NCBI RefSeq assembly: GCF_019704135.1
Contig: NZ_AP024355.1
Coordinates: 1,336,001-1,400,000, forward strand
Source: Desulfuromonas versatilis
GTDB lineage: Bacteria > Desulfobacterota > Desulfuromonadia > Desulfuromonadales > NIT-T3
Reading direction: 5' to 3'
Length of the DNA: 64,000 nt
Below are positions 50,085-59,245 of the stretch, in pieces (the first letter of the stretch is position 1; the number at the start of each line of letters is the position of its first letter). Under the pieces are notes generated by a model, which was given only the letters and a program-made list of their open reading frames with translations, did not search any database and had not been told where the DNA came from. The position numbers and the translations under genes were made by a program.

Positions 50085-50795
50085 ATGTTCAAGTTATCCG
50101 ATAAAGGACGCGGCATCCGCGACATGTTCGATGCCATCGCTCCCCGTTACGACCTGTTGAACCGCCTGTTGTCCCTGGGCATCGATCGGCGCTGGCGGAC
50201 CTTCGCCGTAGGGCAGCTGCAGATCCCCGAGGGGGGCAAGGTGCTGGATGTTGCCACCGGGACCGGTGACGTGGCGTTGGAGATTGCCGCCCGCACCCCG
50301 GACTCGGTGCGCATCGTCGGTGAGGACTTCACCCAGGGGATGCTGGTGCTGGGCAAGGAGAAAATCGCCCAGTCGCCTTTTGCCCATCGCATCGTGCTGG
50401 TCAACGCCCCCTGCGAATCGATGCCCCATCCCGGCGGGCTGTTCGACGGGGTGACCATCGCATTCGGCATTCGCAACGTGGTCGATCGCCTGGCGGGCCT
50501 CAGGGAGATGGTCCGGGTCCTCAAGCCCGGCGGGCGGGCCGTGATTCTCGAATTTTCCAACCCCCGCAGCAAGTTTTTCAAGAACCTCTACTACTTCTAT
50601 TTCCGCAAGGTCCTCCCCTTCGTCGGTGGCCTTATCTCCAAGCGCAGCGCCTACCAGTACCTGCCCGACTCGGTGCTCGAGTTTCCGGACCAGGAGCGCT
50701 TCAAGGCCCTGATGGCCGAGGCCGGTTTCAGCGACCTGCGCCACTTTGATCTGACCTTCGGCATCGCCACCGTGTACGTCGGGGTACGCCCCTGA
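50085..50795 (+). CDS. ubiE: Demethylmenaquinone/2-polyprenyl-benzoquinol methyltransferase
   Basis: 236 residues, SAM-dependent methyltransferase. UbiE/MenG marks: FDAIAPRYDLLNRLLSLGID, VLDVATGTGDVALEIA, ITIAFGIRNVVDR-like (here VTIAFGIRNVVDRL) and the C-terminal YQYLPDSVLEFPDQE. In an anaerobe of this kind it methylates demethylmenaquinone, the last step to the quinone used by the cytochrome b complex. CTGGAGACCCCC precedes the ATG. Confidence 0.94.
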   Translation: MFKLSDKGRGIRDMFDAIAPRYDLLNRLLSLGIDRRWRTFAVGQLQIPEGGKVLDVATGTGDVALEIAARTPDSVRIVGEDFTQGMLVLGKEKIAQSPFAHRIVLVNAPCESMPHPGGLFDGVTIAFGIRNVVDRLAGLREMVRVLKPGGRAVILEFSNPRSKFFKNLYYFYFRKVLPFVGGLISKRSAYQYLPDSVLEFPDQERFKALMAEAGFSDLRHFDLTFGIATVYVGVRP

Positions 50796-50900
50796 TTTTT
50801 CATCCCGGGTGAAAGGCGCCACCCGGGCTCTCCCCCCGGTTTGGCGCCGGCCATTCCGGGTATTTACCCGTCGACAGGGAATCCGGTGGAGGAGTGTCGC

Positions 50901-53900
50901 TTACTTGGCGTCTTTCTCCTCGACCAGCCCTCCCAGGTCGGTAATGACCTTCCCCGGTAGTCCAAGAACCCTCTTGAAAATCCCCAGCACCTTTTCCGAG
51001 ACTGTGTTGATCGGCATCGGCATGACCTCCGGGTTGCGGCTGTCGCCGCGGATCTGAAAATGGGCGGTGAGCAGGGCCTTTTCATCCCCGGCCAGCAGCC
51101 AGCCTGCGAGAGGAATGTTGGTGACGATCTTGTCGACAGTGCGCAGAGGCTTGACGCCGAGCTGCGTGTCCAGCTGTTCGGTGTTCAGATCCAGGCTGCC
51201 GACCAGCGACATGTTCATGGCGTTGCTGTCGATGAACAGGTCCTCGGTGCTCAGCACCCCCTGGTTGAGGGCGATGGTGGCATCGAGGCGGTTGAAGGGC
51301 ATCCCTTCCCGGGCCATGTCCGGCAGCTGCAGGGAGAGAATCTGCGAGACGTTGAGCAGGGAAAAGACCCTGGCAAGACCCTTGAACCTGCGCAGGACCC
51401 CGTCGCGGATTTCCAGGTGAAAGCCCCCCGACGAGGTGGGCAGGAACTGCTTGCCCGCCAGTCCTTCCAGATAAAAATCACCACGCAGGTTTCCGGTGAT
51501 CAGCCCTTCCCGGTGGAGCAGGTCGCTGTAGACCGCTCCGGCGCGGAAGTTTTCCAGATGGCCGGACATTTTCAGCAGGGATGGCCCGCTCGGCTGGCGG
51601 ACCACGGCGACCTGGCCCACGCAGTAGCCGGACTCGGCGCGAAAATGCAGCGGGTAGATGTGCAGCACCCCGTCGCGCAGAGCGATTATGCCATCGGCAT
51701 ACTGGAACTTCAGCCCCCCGAGGTGCCCCTGTCGAGCATAGGCGGTGATGTGCAGGGAGGTTTCACCGGAAGCCTCCCGGGGCGTTTCAACAGCCGGTTC
51801 CGGGCCCTGCCAGAGCCCGATGACCTCATCGATGTTGCCGTAGTCGGCCCGGATGTCGAGGTGGGTGCGGGGGGCTTTGAAGTCGTCTATGCGGCCGGTG
51901 ACTTCGGCCCGGGTGCCGCCGTCCAGGCGGACCCGTACCGTTTTGAATTGCAGCCCGGCACCGTCGATGACCAGCTGCCCGTCCACGTCCCGCAGATAGT
52001 CCCGGTCCGAACGAAAGATCAGTTCATCGGCGCGGATGGCTGGCGCCTTGACCCGCAGCGCGATCTGAGGCTGTTTGAAGTTGGTCAATGAGCCGGAGAC
52101 GCTGATCGGCGAGTTGCCGAGTCTGGCCGAAATCTTTTCGATGTCGGCCCGCTCGTTTTCGAGTCTGATTTGGCCATTGACCTGGTTGAGGTCGGCAATC
52201 GCCCGGGTAAGGTGCAGGCCGAAGTCCCTCAGGAAGAGGGTGCCGCTGTAGCGCTGCAGCCGGGTCGAGGACCCTTCGATCTGGAGCCTGGCGGCCAGGC
52301 CGCCGCGGGGTTGAAGCCTTTCCAGAAACGGGAAGCGCTGGGGCGCCTTGTCCATGGCCAGCCCTTCGACATCAACCGTCCCGCGAAAGGCTTTGTCCCC
52401 CCTTAACTCCAGGGTGCCCCGCAGCCTGGCGTCGATCGGCGGCAGGTTCAGCCGGCCGTGGGCAAGTTCCAGGCGGTTCGGGGTGAGGCGGGCGGTAAAA
52501 AACATCTCCGACTTGAGGCCGGCGGGTTTGTCAAAGCGCTGGTCGACCCGTACCGCCAGTGGCGTCAGCTCGGCGGACCCGTCCAGGGCGAGGTCTTCCG
52601 GGGTGCCCCTTGCCTCCAGGCGCACCGGCAGATCACCGGAGGCCCGCAGGCCTTGGCGGCCGCTCTGCTCGCCGAGCAGTTCCAGAATCCGGGCTGCGGC
52701 GATTTTGCCGCTCAGGTTCAGCCGCAGCTGCGGATGCGGCTGAAACGGACCTTCGGCCCCTCCCGAAAATTGAAATACCTTTCCCCAGAGGCTCCCTTGA
52801 CCCTGTTCAATGGTCAGGGAGCGATCCTTGAGGGAGGCCTTCAACGAGAGATCTCCGAGGGTGCCGGCTTTTTCCGTCTGCCAGGAGCCGCCGGCCAGGC
52901 TCAGCCTGGCTTCCTGCAGACCGAACTGCCGGGCGGGGTCGAGCAGAGTTTCGCTGGTGCCGGCAAAGTGCAGGGACTCCAGGCGCAAGGTCCCTTTCGC
53001 GAGCCGCTGTTTGACCCGGCTGGTCAACCCGCCGGGATTGGCGTCGGGCAGCAGGCGGGTGAGCCCATCCAGAGGGGATTCTCCTGCCAACTGTCCTTCG
53101 AACCGCCAGCCCGGCTCCTCCCTGCGGGCTATAAGGCTCCCCTTCAGGGCGATTGCATCCAGGTTCAGCGAAAGGGCCTCGAGGCGCTCCGCCCCCTGGC
53201 TGGAATGCCAGCTGCCCTGCAGGCTCAGGCGCCCAAGGGGAAGGGGCTGGCGAAACCACCGCTGGTTGACCAAGGATAGTTTGTCGCCGGCCAGGGTCGC
53301 GGCGATGTTCAGCCCGTCGGCAGGGCTCCCCTTGAGCTGCACCTGGAGGTCGGCGGCACCTTCCCAGCCCGGGGTCCCGGGGGGCAGGTTCAACTCCGCC
53401 AGCAAGGGGCCAGGCGCGGCCCGAAGCAACTGCAGGCGCAGATCCAGTGATGCCTGGCGCCAGGCGGTTGCCGAGGCGGGGAGCAGCACCTCTCCCCTGA
53501 TTTCCAAGGGCGCGCCACGTCCCTGGCGGCCGAACTCCCCCGCCAGTTCGAGCTGCACCCTGGCTCCCGGTCCCAGATTTTGCAGGTTTCCATCGAATTG
53601 GTGAAACTCCAGCACCGCCGCCTGCTCCGCTTCCCGGGGGAGCAGCAGGTAGAGGCGTCCGTCGTTGATCTCGAGTGAGCGCACCAGGGTCGAGCCGCCC
53701 AGGGCCGTGGCGGAGCTCTGGGATCCCGGAGGGGGGCTTGGTGCGGGCAGGGGCCTGGCCAGGGTGAGTCTGATTTCGGGGGCCTGGAGCAGCAGCCGGG
53801 AGAGGGTCAGACGCCCTTGCAGCAGGGGGCGAAGTTCCAGCTTGAGGAAGAGTTTTTCTGCCTGGATCGAGCCGGCGGGGTCGCCTGCTTCACCGATACG

Positions 53901-54110
53901 CAGATCGTCGAATTCAAAGGCCGGGCCGTGGCGCAGGGAGAGGCTGGCCCTGCCCAGGCGAACGGGGGTCCCCAGGCTTCTGGAAAGCGACTCCTGGAGC
54001 TGCCCGCGATAGCGGTCCAGGTCGAAGGTGAGGGCAAAGATGGCCGCGCCGGCGATGCAGATCAGCAACAGGGCAACCAGGGTGGCCATCAGGGGGTGTC
54101 GGCGAATCAT
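50901..54110 (-). CDS. AsmA/YhdP-like bridge protein
   Basis: 1069 residues. One N-terminal membrane helix (about 8-28), the AsmA start FDLDRYRGQLQESLSRSLGTPVRL-like segment, and a very long repetitive beta-rich periplasmic part ending in an AsmA_2-type C-terminus (LSTEDLFIDSNAMNMSLVGS, then PLAGWLLAGDEKALLTAHFQ). Such proteins are thought to bridge inner and outer membranes and move lipid. The start at 54110 follows AAGGAG; 19 codons further upstream are open. Single gene between ubiE and an rlu gene. Confidence 0.87.
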   Translation of the reverse strand: MIRRHPLMATLVALLLICIAGAAIFALTFDLDRYRGQLQESLSRSLGTPVRLGRASLSLRHGPAFEFDDLRIGEAGDPAGSIQAEKLFLKLELRPLLQGRLTLSRLLLQAPEIRLTLARPLPAPSPPPGSQSSATALGGSTLVRSLEINDGRLYLLLPREAEQAAVLEFHQFDGNLQNLGPGARVQLELAGEFGRQGRGAPLEIRGEVLLPASATAWRQASLDLRLQLLRAAPGPLLAELNLPPGTPGWEGAADLQVQLKGSPADGLNIAATLAGDKLSLVNQRWFRQPLPLGRLSLQGSWHSSQGAERLEALSLNLDAIALKGSLIARREEPGWRFEGQLAGESPLDGLTRLLPDANPGGLTSRVKQRLAKGTLRLESLHFAGTSETLLDPARQFGLQEARLSLAGGSWQTEKAGTLGDLSLKASLKDRSLTIEQGQGSLWGKVFQFSGGAEGPFQPHPQLRLNLSGKIAAARILELLGEQSGRQGLRASGDLPVRLEARGTPEDLALDGSAELTPLAVRVDQRFDKPAGLKSEMFFTARLTPNRLELAHGRLNLPPIDARLRGTLELRGDKAFRGTVDVEGLAMDKAPQRFPFLERLQPRGGLAARLQIEGSSTRLQRYSGTLFLRDFGLHLTRAIADLNQVNGQIRLENERADIEKISARLGNSPISVSGSLTNFKQPQIALRVKAPAIRADELIFRSDRDYLRDVDGQLVIDGAGLQFKTVRVRLDGGTRAEVTGRIDDFKAPRTHLDIRADYGNIDEVIGLWQGPEPAVETPREASGETSLHITAYARQGHLGGLKFQYADGIIALRDGVLHIYPLHFRAESGYCVGQVAVVRQPSGPSLLKMSGHLENFRAGAVYSDLLHREGLITGNLRGDFYLEGLAGKQFLPTSSGGFHLEIRDGVLRRFKGLARVFSLLNVSQILSLQLPDMAREGMPFNRLDATIALNQGVLSTEDLFIDSNAMNMSLVGSLDLNTEQLDTQLGVKPLRTVDKIVTNIPLAGWLLAGDEKALLTAHFQIRGDSRNPEVMPMPINTVSEKVLGIFKRVLGLPGKVITDLGGLVEEKDAK

Positions 54111-54239
54111 GGTGCTCCTTAGCGTGGGGCCTCTCTGCTTTGCTTCCGGAAGCCTGGGGTTTTGCACCCGCGGTTACCGGGCGAGGGCACGAGGAGCGCC
54201 CCGTGGTGATGGCGTCGGATCATTGGTTGCGCCCCCGTT

Positions 54240-55124
54240 TCAGGGGGCCTCGCCCTGGGGCGGCATGATTGCCAGTTGCTTGAGGCAGCGATCCAGCTCC
54301 ACCGGCAAAGGCGCCTCGATCAGCAGCGGGGTCCCGCTGAACGGATCCCGCAGGCTCAGGCGGCAGCAATGCAGGAACAGGCGGTTCAGCCCGGCCACGG
54401 CCGGCCCACGGAACCGGCGGTCGCCGGCCAGGGGGTGCCCGAGTTCGGCCAGCTGGCGGCGGATCTGGTGGGTCCGCCCGCTCAGCAGGCGCAGTTCGAG
54501 CAGGGTGAATTGCCGGTTCCCCGACAGGCGCCGAAAATCGGTGGCCGACGCTTTGAGTTTGCCCTTGGCCGGCACCATCGATTCGAGGCGCCCGGCTCCT
54601 TCCAGGGTTCCCGAGGCCAGGGCCAGGTAGGTTTTTTCCACGGCCCCGGCCATAAACAGTTTGCCCAGCTCCGAGGCGGCCTTGCGCCCCTTGCCGAACA
54701 GCACCGGCCCGGAAGTCTCCGCATCCAGGCGGTGGATGGGAGCCGCCCGAAACGGGGCCCGTCTGCTTTGCAGCAGGGCCTGGACCCGATCGGTCAGGTT
54801 GTCCGCCTCGTGGCCGGCGCCGCGGTGGACCGCCAGCCCCGAGGGCTTGAGGGCCACCAGCAGTTCCCGGCTTTCAAAGACGATCGCGACCTCCGGCAGA
54901 GCCGCCTGGTCCAGCAGTTCCCTGAGCCGCGCGCTGTCGGAGAGCTGCACCGGCTGCCCGGCCTGGACCGCGGCGCTCTCCCCCAGTGGCTCGCCGGCGC
55001 AGCGGATCTTCTCTTTGCGCAGCAGCCGGCGCAGGTAGCTGTGCGGCGCGGCCGGAATCCGGGCGGCCAACCATTCCAGGATGTTCTGCCCCGCTTCATT
55101 GGGTTGAGGAATTAATTCAATCAT
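54240..55124 (-). CDS. RluA-family pseudouridine synthase
   Basis: 294 residues. An S4-like RNA-binding segment (about 12-65, SYLRRLLRKEKIRCAGEPLG) precedes the catalytic domain with PIHRLDAETSGPVLF (active-site Asp) and LSGRTHQIRRQLAELGHPLAGD. The lack of Lys in KPAG-type NKP motif (here ALKPSGLAVHRG) is normal. Target rRNA or tRNA site cannot be read; RluC/RluD-like. Divergent from smc. Confidence 0.87.
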   Translation of the reverse strand: MIELIPQPNEAGQNILEWLAARIPAAPHSYLRRLLRKEKIRCAGEPLGESAAVQAGQPVQLSDSARLRELLDQAALPEVAIVFESRELLVALKPSGLAVHRGAGHEADNLTDRVQALLQSRRAPFRAAPIHRLDAETSGPVLFGKGRKAASELGKLFMAGAVEKTYLALASGTLEGAGRLESMVPAKGKLKASATDFRRLSGNRQFTLLELRLLSGRTHQIRRQLAELGHPLAGDRRFRGPAVAGLNRLFLHCCRLSLRDPFSGTPLLIEAPLPVELDRCLKQLAIMPPQGEAP

Positions 55125-55263
55125 GGGCAGATCATAACGTTCCGGCGGGAAACTGGCAAGCTGCTCGTGGCGCAGCCGGGGGATAAGAGCTTTACATGGT
55201 TTGGGGACCTTGCTACGATACCCTGTTTCCCCTTTTGCCTGAAATCCCGGCCCTGCCCGTCAG

Positions 55264-58200
55264 ATGAAAATCAAGCGGATCGAAATCGTTGGCTTCAAAT
55301 CCTTTGTCGAAAAGGTAACCCTCGACTTCCAGGAGGGAATCACCGCGGTGCTGGGGCCCAACGGCTGCGGCAAGAGCAACATTGTCGACGCCATCCGTTG
55401 GGCCATGGGGGAGCAGAACGCCAAGCATCTGCGCGGCCGTTCCATGGAGGACGTGATTTTCGGCGGCAGCGAGACCCGCAAGCCCCTGGGCATGGCCGAG
55501 GTCTCGATGATCTTTTCCAACCAAGACGGCCTGGCCCCCCCGGCTTTCAGGGGATACGCCGAGATCATGGTCACCCGCCGGCTCTATCGCAGCGGCGAGA
55601 GCGAGTACCTGGTCAACAAGACCCCCTGCCGGCTCAAGGACATCACCGAACTGTTCATGGACACCGGGGTCGGCGCCCGCGCCTACTCGATCATCGAACA
55701 GGGCAAGATCGGCATGATCCTCAACGCCAAACCGGAGGAGCGCCGCTACCTGATTGAGGAGGCCGCCGGGGTCACCAAGTACAAGTCGCGCAAGAAGACG
55801 GCTCTGCGCAAGATCGAGGCGACCCGCCACAACCTGCAGCGGCTCGGCGACATCGTCTCCGAAGTCCGGCGCCAGTTGGGCGGCCTCAAGCGCCAGGCAC
55901 AGAAGGCCGAGCGCTACCGCGAATATCGCCAGGAGCTCCGGGGGATCGAGATCGCCTTCGCCCGGCGCCGCTGGCTGCGCCTGGAGGATGAGCGGGTTCG
56001 CACGGAACGGCAGGAGGCCGAGCAGGCCAGGCTGCTGGAGGGGCTCTCCGGGCAGTTCGAGCAGCAAGGACTGGCCCTGGAGGAGGCCCGGCTGCTGCAG
56101 GCCGCCGCGGAGAAGGAGCTCTCCCGGGGGCAGGAACGGGTGTTTCACCTGAGCGGGGAGTTGCAGAAGGTCGAGGGGCGCATCGGTTTCGCCGGCAAGG
56201 AGGTCGAGAACTTCGATCGGCAGAAGGAACGAACCGCCGCCGAGATCGAGGAGGTGAGGCGGCGGCTCAGCGAAACCGACCGCGAGCAGGCCGAACTCGA
56301 GGCCAGCCAGGTCGACCTGGGTAGCGGCCTCGAGGGGAAAGTCCGCAGGCTCGCCGAGGGGGAGGGCCAGTTCGAGGAGTTGGCGGCTCTTGAGCGAGAG
56401 ACCGCGACCCAGCTTGAGGCCGAGCGCACCGCGGTGTTCAGCCTGCTTAACGAGCTGACCCGCATGGCCGCCGCCGGCGAGGATGCCCGTCGGCGCCAGC
56501 AGTCGCTGGAGGAGCGCACCGCCCGCAACCGCGCCGAGGCAGTCAGCCTGCGTGAGCAGGGGGAGCAGGCCGCAGGGTTGATCGATGCCCTGGGCGCCTC
56601 CCTGGGAGAATTCAGTCAGCGGCGTGAGGCCCTCGAGCAGGAGCGCGATGAACTGCGCGAGAGCATTTTGGTCTGCCGCCGCAGACTGGAGCAGAACGAA
56701 AATGAGCTGCTGGTCAAGCGCGAGGAGCTCAACCGCAGCGGCTCCCGCCTCGAGTCGCTGCGCCAGCTCGAAGCGAGCTTCGAGGGGTACGGCAGCGGGG
56801 TCCAGGCGGTTTTGAACGACCCGCAGCTGGCTGGACGATTCAGCGGCATGCTGGCCGATGCCCTCGAGGTGCCGGCCAACTGCGAAATGGCCGTGGAGGC
56901 GGTTCTCGGCGAACGCCTGCAGGCCTTGCTTGCCGTCGACTTCCGCGACGCGCTGGCGGCCCTGGATTCTCTGCGGCAGAAGGAGGGGCGCTGCAGTTTC
57001 GTGCTCCCCGGTTTTGTCCCGGCCCCATCGGACCCCGTGCCGGGCGCCAGGCCCCTCGAAGCGCTGGTGCAGCTGCACCCCGACAGGGCCGAACAGGCGC
57101 GCCCCCTGCTTGCAGGGGTCTATCTGGTCGAGAGCCTGGAGCCCTTCCTGGCGCAGGGCCCTCCGCCCGGGGCCATCCTGGTCACCGAAGCCGGCGATAT
57201 CCTCACCAGCCGCGGTGAATACTCGGGCGGCGGCCGACAAGGGGCCGGCCCGGGCCTGTTGCACAAAAAGCGCGAGATTAAAGAGCTCTCCGAGGTGCTG
57301 GAGCGCTTGACAGTGGAGGTCGCGCAGCTTCAGCATCAGCGGGTGCAGCTGCGTGAGGGGCTGAGCCGGGCCGAAGAAGAGTTGCGCGAGGTCGAGGCGG
57401 CCGTCCACCGCAAGGAACTAAAGCTGGTCGACAGCGAGAAGGACCTGCTTCGGGTACGCGCCGAGGCCGACCGCCTGCAGGAGCGCCTCGAGGTGCTCAG
57501 TCTCGAGGAGGATCAGCTGCATGAAGAGGGGCAGCTGCTCGAGCGGCAGCTGGGCGAGGTTTCGGCCGGACACGAGAAAAAGGAGGCCGAAAGGCTCGAC
57601 CGGGAGCAGGCCGTGGCCCGGCTGCAGGAAGAGCTGCAGGTGCTGCGTCGGCAGACCGAAACGGTCCGCGAGCAGCTCACCGGGCTCAAGGTCGAGGTGG
57701 CGAGTATCCGCGAGCGTGAGGAGAACAGCCGCAGCGGTCTGGCGCGGCTGGGACGGCTGCGCGAAGACCTGCATGGCCGCCTCAGGGCTCTCGAAGGGCG
57801 CCGCGAAGAGGCCGACCGCGAGCAGGCCCGGCTGCGGGCCGAGGGCGAGCGCCTGAGGGTGGAGCTCGAGGTGCTGTTCCGGCGCAGGGAGGAAGAGGCG
57901 CGGAGCCTGGAGGGGCTGCGCGAGCGCTTCGATGAGGGGGCGCGGCAGATCGAGGAGCGCGAGGAGGCGCTCAAGGTGCTGCGCAACGGCCTGAACCAGG
58001 CCCGGGATGCCCTGGCGGCGCACCAGTTGCGCAGCCGGGAGCTGGGGATGGAGCTCGAGCACCTGCGCGAAACCATGCTCGAACGTTATCGCCTCGACCT
58101 GGCCGCCGCGGCCGCGGCAGAGCCCCTGCCGGACTTCGAGGAGGCCGCCGCCGAGCGCCGGCGCGCAGAACTGCGCCAGCTCATCGAGGCCATGGGCGAG

Positions 58201-58791
58201 GTCAACCTCATGGCCATCGAGGAGTATCGCGAGCTCGAGGAGCGGGCCCAGTTCCTCATCGCCCAACAGGAGGACCTGCGCCAGTCCCTGGAAGGGCTGC
58301 AGTCGGCGATCAACAAGATCAACCGGACCACCCGCAAGCGGTTTAGGGAAACCTTCGAGCTGGTCAACGCCAAGTTCATGGAGATTTTCCCCCGGCTGTT
58401 CCGCGGCGGGCAGGCCGAGCTGAAGCTCACCGACGAGAACGACCTGCTGGAGACCGGCATCGAGATCATCGCCCAGCCCCCGGGCAAAAAGCTGCAGAGC
58501 GTCAACCTGCTCTCCGGCGGCGAGAAGGCCCTGGCCGCGGTGGCGCTGATATTCTCCATCTTCCTGATCAAGCCGTCGCCCTTTTGCATGCTCGACGAGG
58601 TCGACGCGCCCCTGGACGAGGCGAACATCGGCCGGTTCAACAGCATCGTCAGGGAGATGGCCGAGGTGTCCCAGTTCATCATCATCACCCACAACAAGCG
58701 CACCATGGAGATTGCCGACATCCTTTACGGCGTGACTATGGAGGAGCCCGGGGTGAGCAAACTGGTTTCGGTGCGACTGAACGACTTTTGA
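55264..58791 (+). CDS. smc: Chromosome segregation ATPase SMC
   Basis: 1175 residues, full length. Walker A GPNGCGKSN (about 32-40), coiled-coil arms (about 170-490 and 670-1000), a hinge (about 500-650, SFEGYGSGVQAVLNDP), the ABC signature LLSGGEKALAAVAL and Walker B FCMLDEVDAPLDEAN near the C-terminus. It forms the condensin ring with ScpAB, not encoded here. Weak ribosome-binding site. First of a rightward run smc, roadblock, ftsY. Confidence 0.97.
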   Translation: MKIKRIEIVGFKSFVEKVTLDFQEGITAVLGPNGCGKSNIVDAIRWAMGEQNAKHLRGRSMEDVIFGGSETRKPLGMAEVSMIFSNQDGLAPPAFRGYAEIMVTRRLYRSGESEYLVNKTPCRLKDITELFMDTGVGARAYSIIEQGKIGMILNAKPEERRYLIEEAAGVTKYKSRKKTALRKIEATRHNLQRLGDIVSEVRRQLGGLKRQAQKAERYREYRQELRGIEIAFARRRWLRLEDERVRTERQEAEQARLLEGLSGQFEQQGLALEEARLLQAAAEKELSRGQERVFHLSGELQKVEGRIGFAGKEVENFDRQKERTAAEIEEVRRRLSETDREQAELEASQVDLGSGLEGKVRRLAEGEGQFEELAALERETATQLEAERTAVFSLLNELTRMAAAGEDARRRQQSLEERTARNRAEAVSLREQGEQAAGLIDALGASLGEFSQRREALEQERDELRESILVCRRRLEQNENELLVKREELNRSGSRLESLRQLEASFEGYGSGVQAVLNDPQLAGRFSGMLADALEVPANCEMAVEAVLGERLQALLAVDFRDALAALDSLRQKEGRCSFVLPGFVPAPSDPVPGARPLEALVQLHPDRAEQARPLLAGVYLVESLEPFLAQGPPPGAILVTEAGDILTSRGEYSGGGRQGAGPGLLHKKREIKELSEVLERLTVEVAQLQHQRVQLREGLSRAEEELREVEAAVHRKELKLVDSEKDLLRVRAEADRLQERLEVLSLEEDQLHEEGQLLERQLGEVSAGHEKKEAERLDREQAVARLQEELQVLRRQTETVREQLTGLKVEVASIREREENSRSGLARLGRLREDLHGRLRALEGRREEADREQARLRAEGERLRVELEVLFRRREEEARSLEGLRERFDEGARQIEEREEALKVLRNGLNQARDALAAHQLRSRELGMELEHLRETMLERYRLDLAAAAAAEPLPDFEEAAAERRRAELRQLIEAMGEVNLMAIEEYRELEERAQFLIAQQEDLRQSLEGLQSAINKINRTTRKRFRETFELVNAKFMEIFPRLFRGGQAELKLTDENDLLETGIEIIAQPPGKKLQSVNLLSGGEKALAAVALIFSIFLIKPSPFCMLDEVDAPLDEANIGRFNSIVREMAEVSQFIIITHNKRTMEIADILYGVTMEEPGVSKLVSVRLNDF

Positions 58792-58831
58792 CCGGCCGGG
58801 GTGGAGAGCCCGCCCCGAGGGGAGTGGAGCA

Positions 58832-59191
58832 ATGCCGTTTCAGAAACTACTGGGGGAGCTGATCGAGAGAGTGCCCGGGGCCCGGGGGGCGATTCTCGCC
58901 GACTGGGAAGGGGAGGCCGTTGACCAGGTGGCCCGCATGGATACCTATGAGCTCAAGGTCATGGGGGCCCACAAGGGGGTCATCCTGAATAATCTGCGCG
59001 AGATCCTGGAGCGCCTGGAAAGCGACCAGCTCCAGGAGATCGTGGTGACGACCGCCCTGGCCCAGACCCTGATCATGCCGGTAACCCATGAATATTTCCT
59101 GGTGTTGACCCTCGACAAGGGGGACACCCTGGGGCGGGCCCTGTTCGAGGCCCGTCGCTGCGTCGCCCTGCTCAAGCAAGAGATCGCCTGA
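58832..59191 (+). CDS. Roadblock/LC7-domain protein (MglB-like)
   Basis: 119 residues covering one roadblock/LC7 domain: GARGAILADWEGEAVDQVAR then a long helix (LRE ILERLES) and strands IVVTTALAQTLIMPV and YFLVLTLDKGD. Such proteins are dimeric scaffolds or GTPase-activating partners of small Ras-like GTPases (MglA). No mglA is adjacent. GGGGAGTGGAGC precedes the ATG. It lies 40 bases after smc and 54 before ftsY, so probably co-transcribed. Confidence 0.82.
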   Translation: MPFQKLLGELIERVPGARGAILADWEGEAVDQVARMDTYELKVMGAHKGVILNNLREILERLESDQLQEIVVTTALAQTLIMPVTHEYFLVLTLDKGDTLGRALFEARRCVALLKQEIA

Positions 59192-59245
59192 GGCGGGCCC
59201 CGGGCCCGTCTCGGTAGAATACATGGTTTAAGGAGCCTTACCTGG

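Noticed and set aside
50804..50827. Terminator between ubiE and the AsmA-like gene
   Set aside because: An 8-bp CCCGGGTG/CACCCGGG stem exists, but T-rich sequence is on the wrong side for both strands.
55213..57408. 731-codon minus-strand open frame
   Set aside because: Antisense to smc; Leu/Gln/Ala-rich shadow of a coiled coil.
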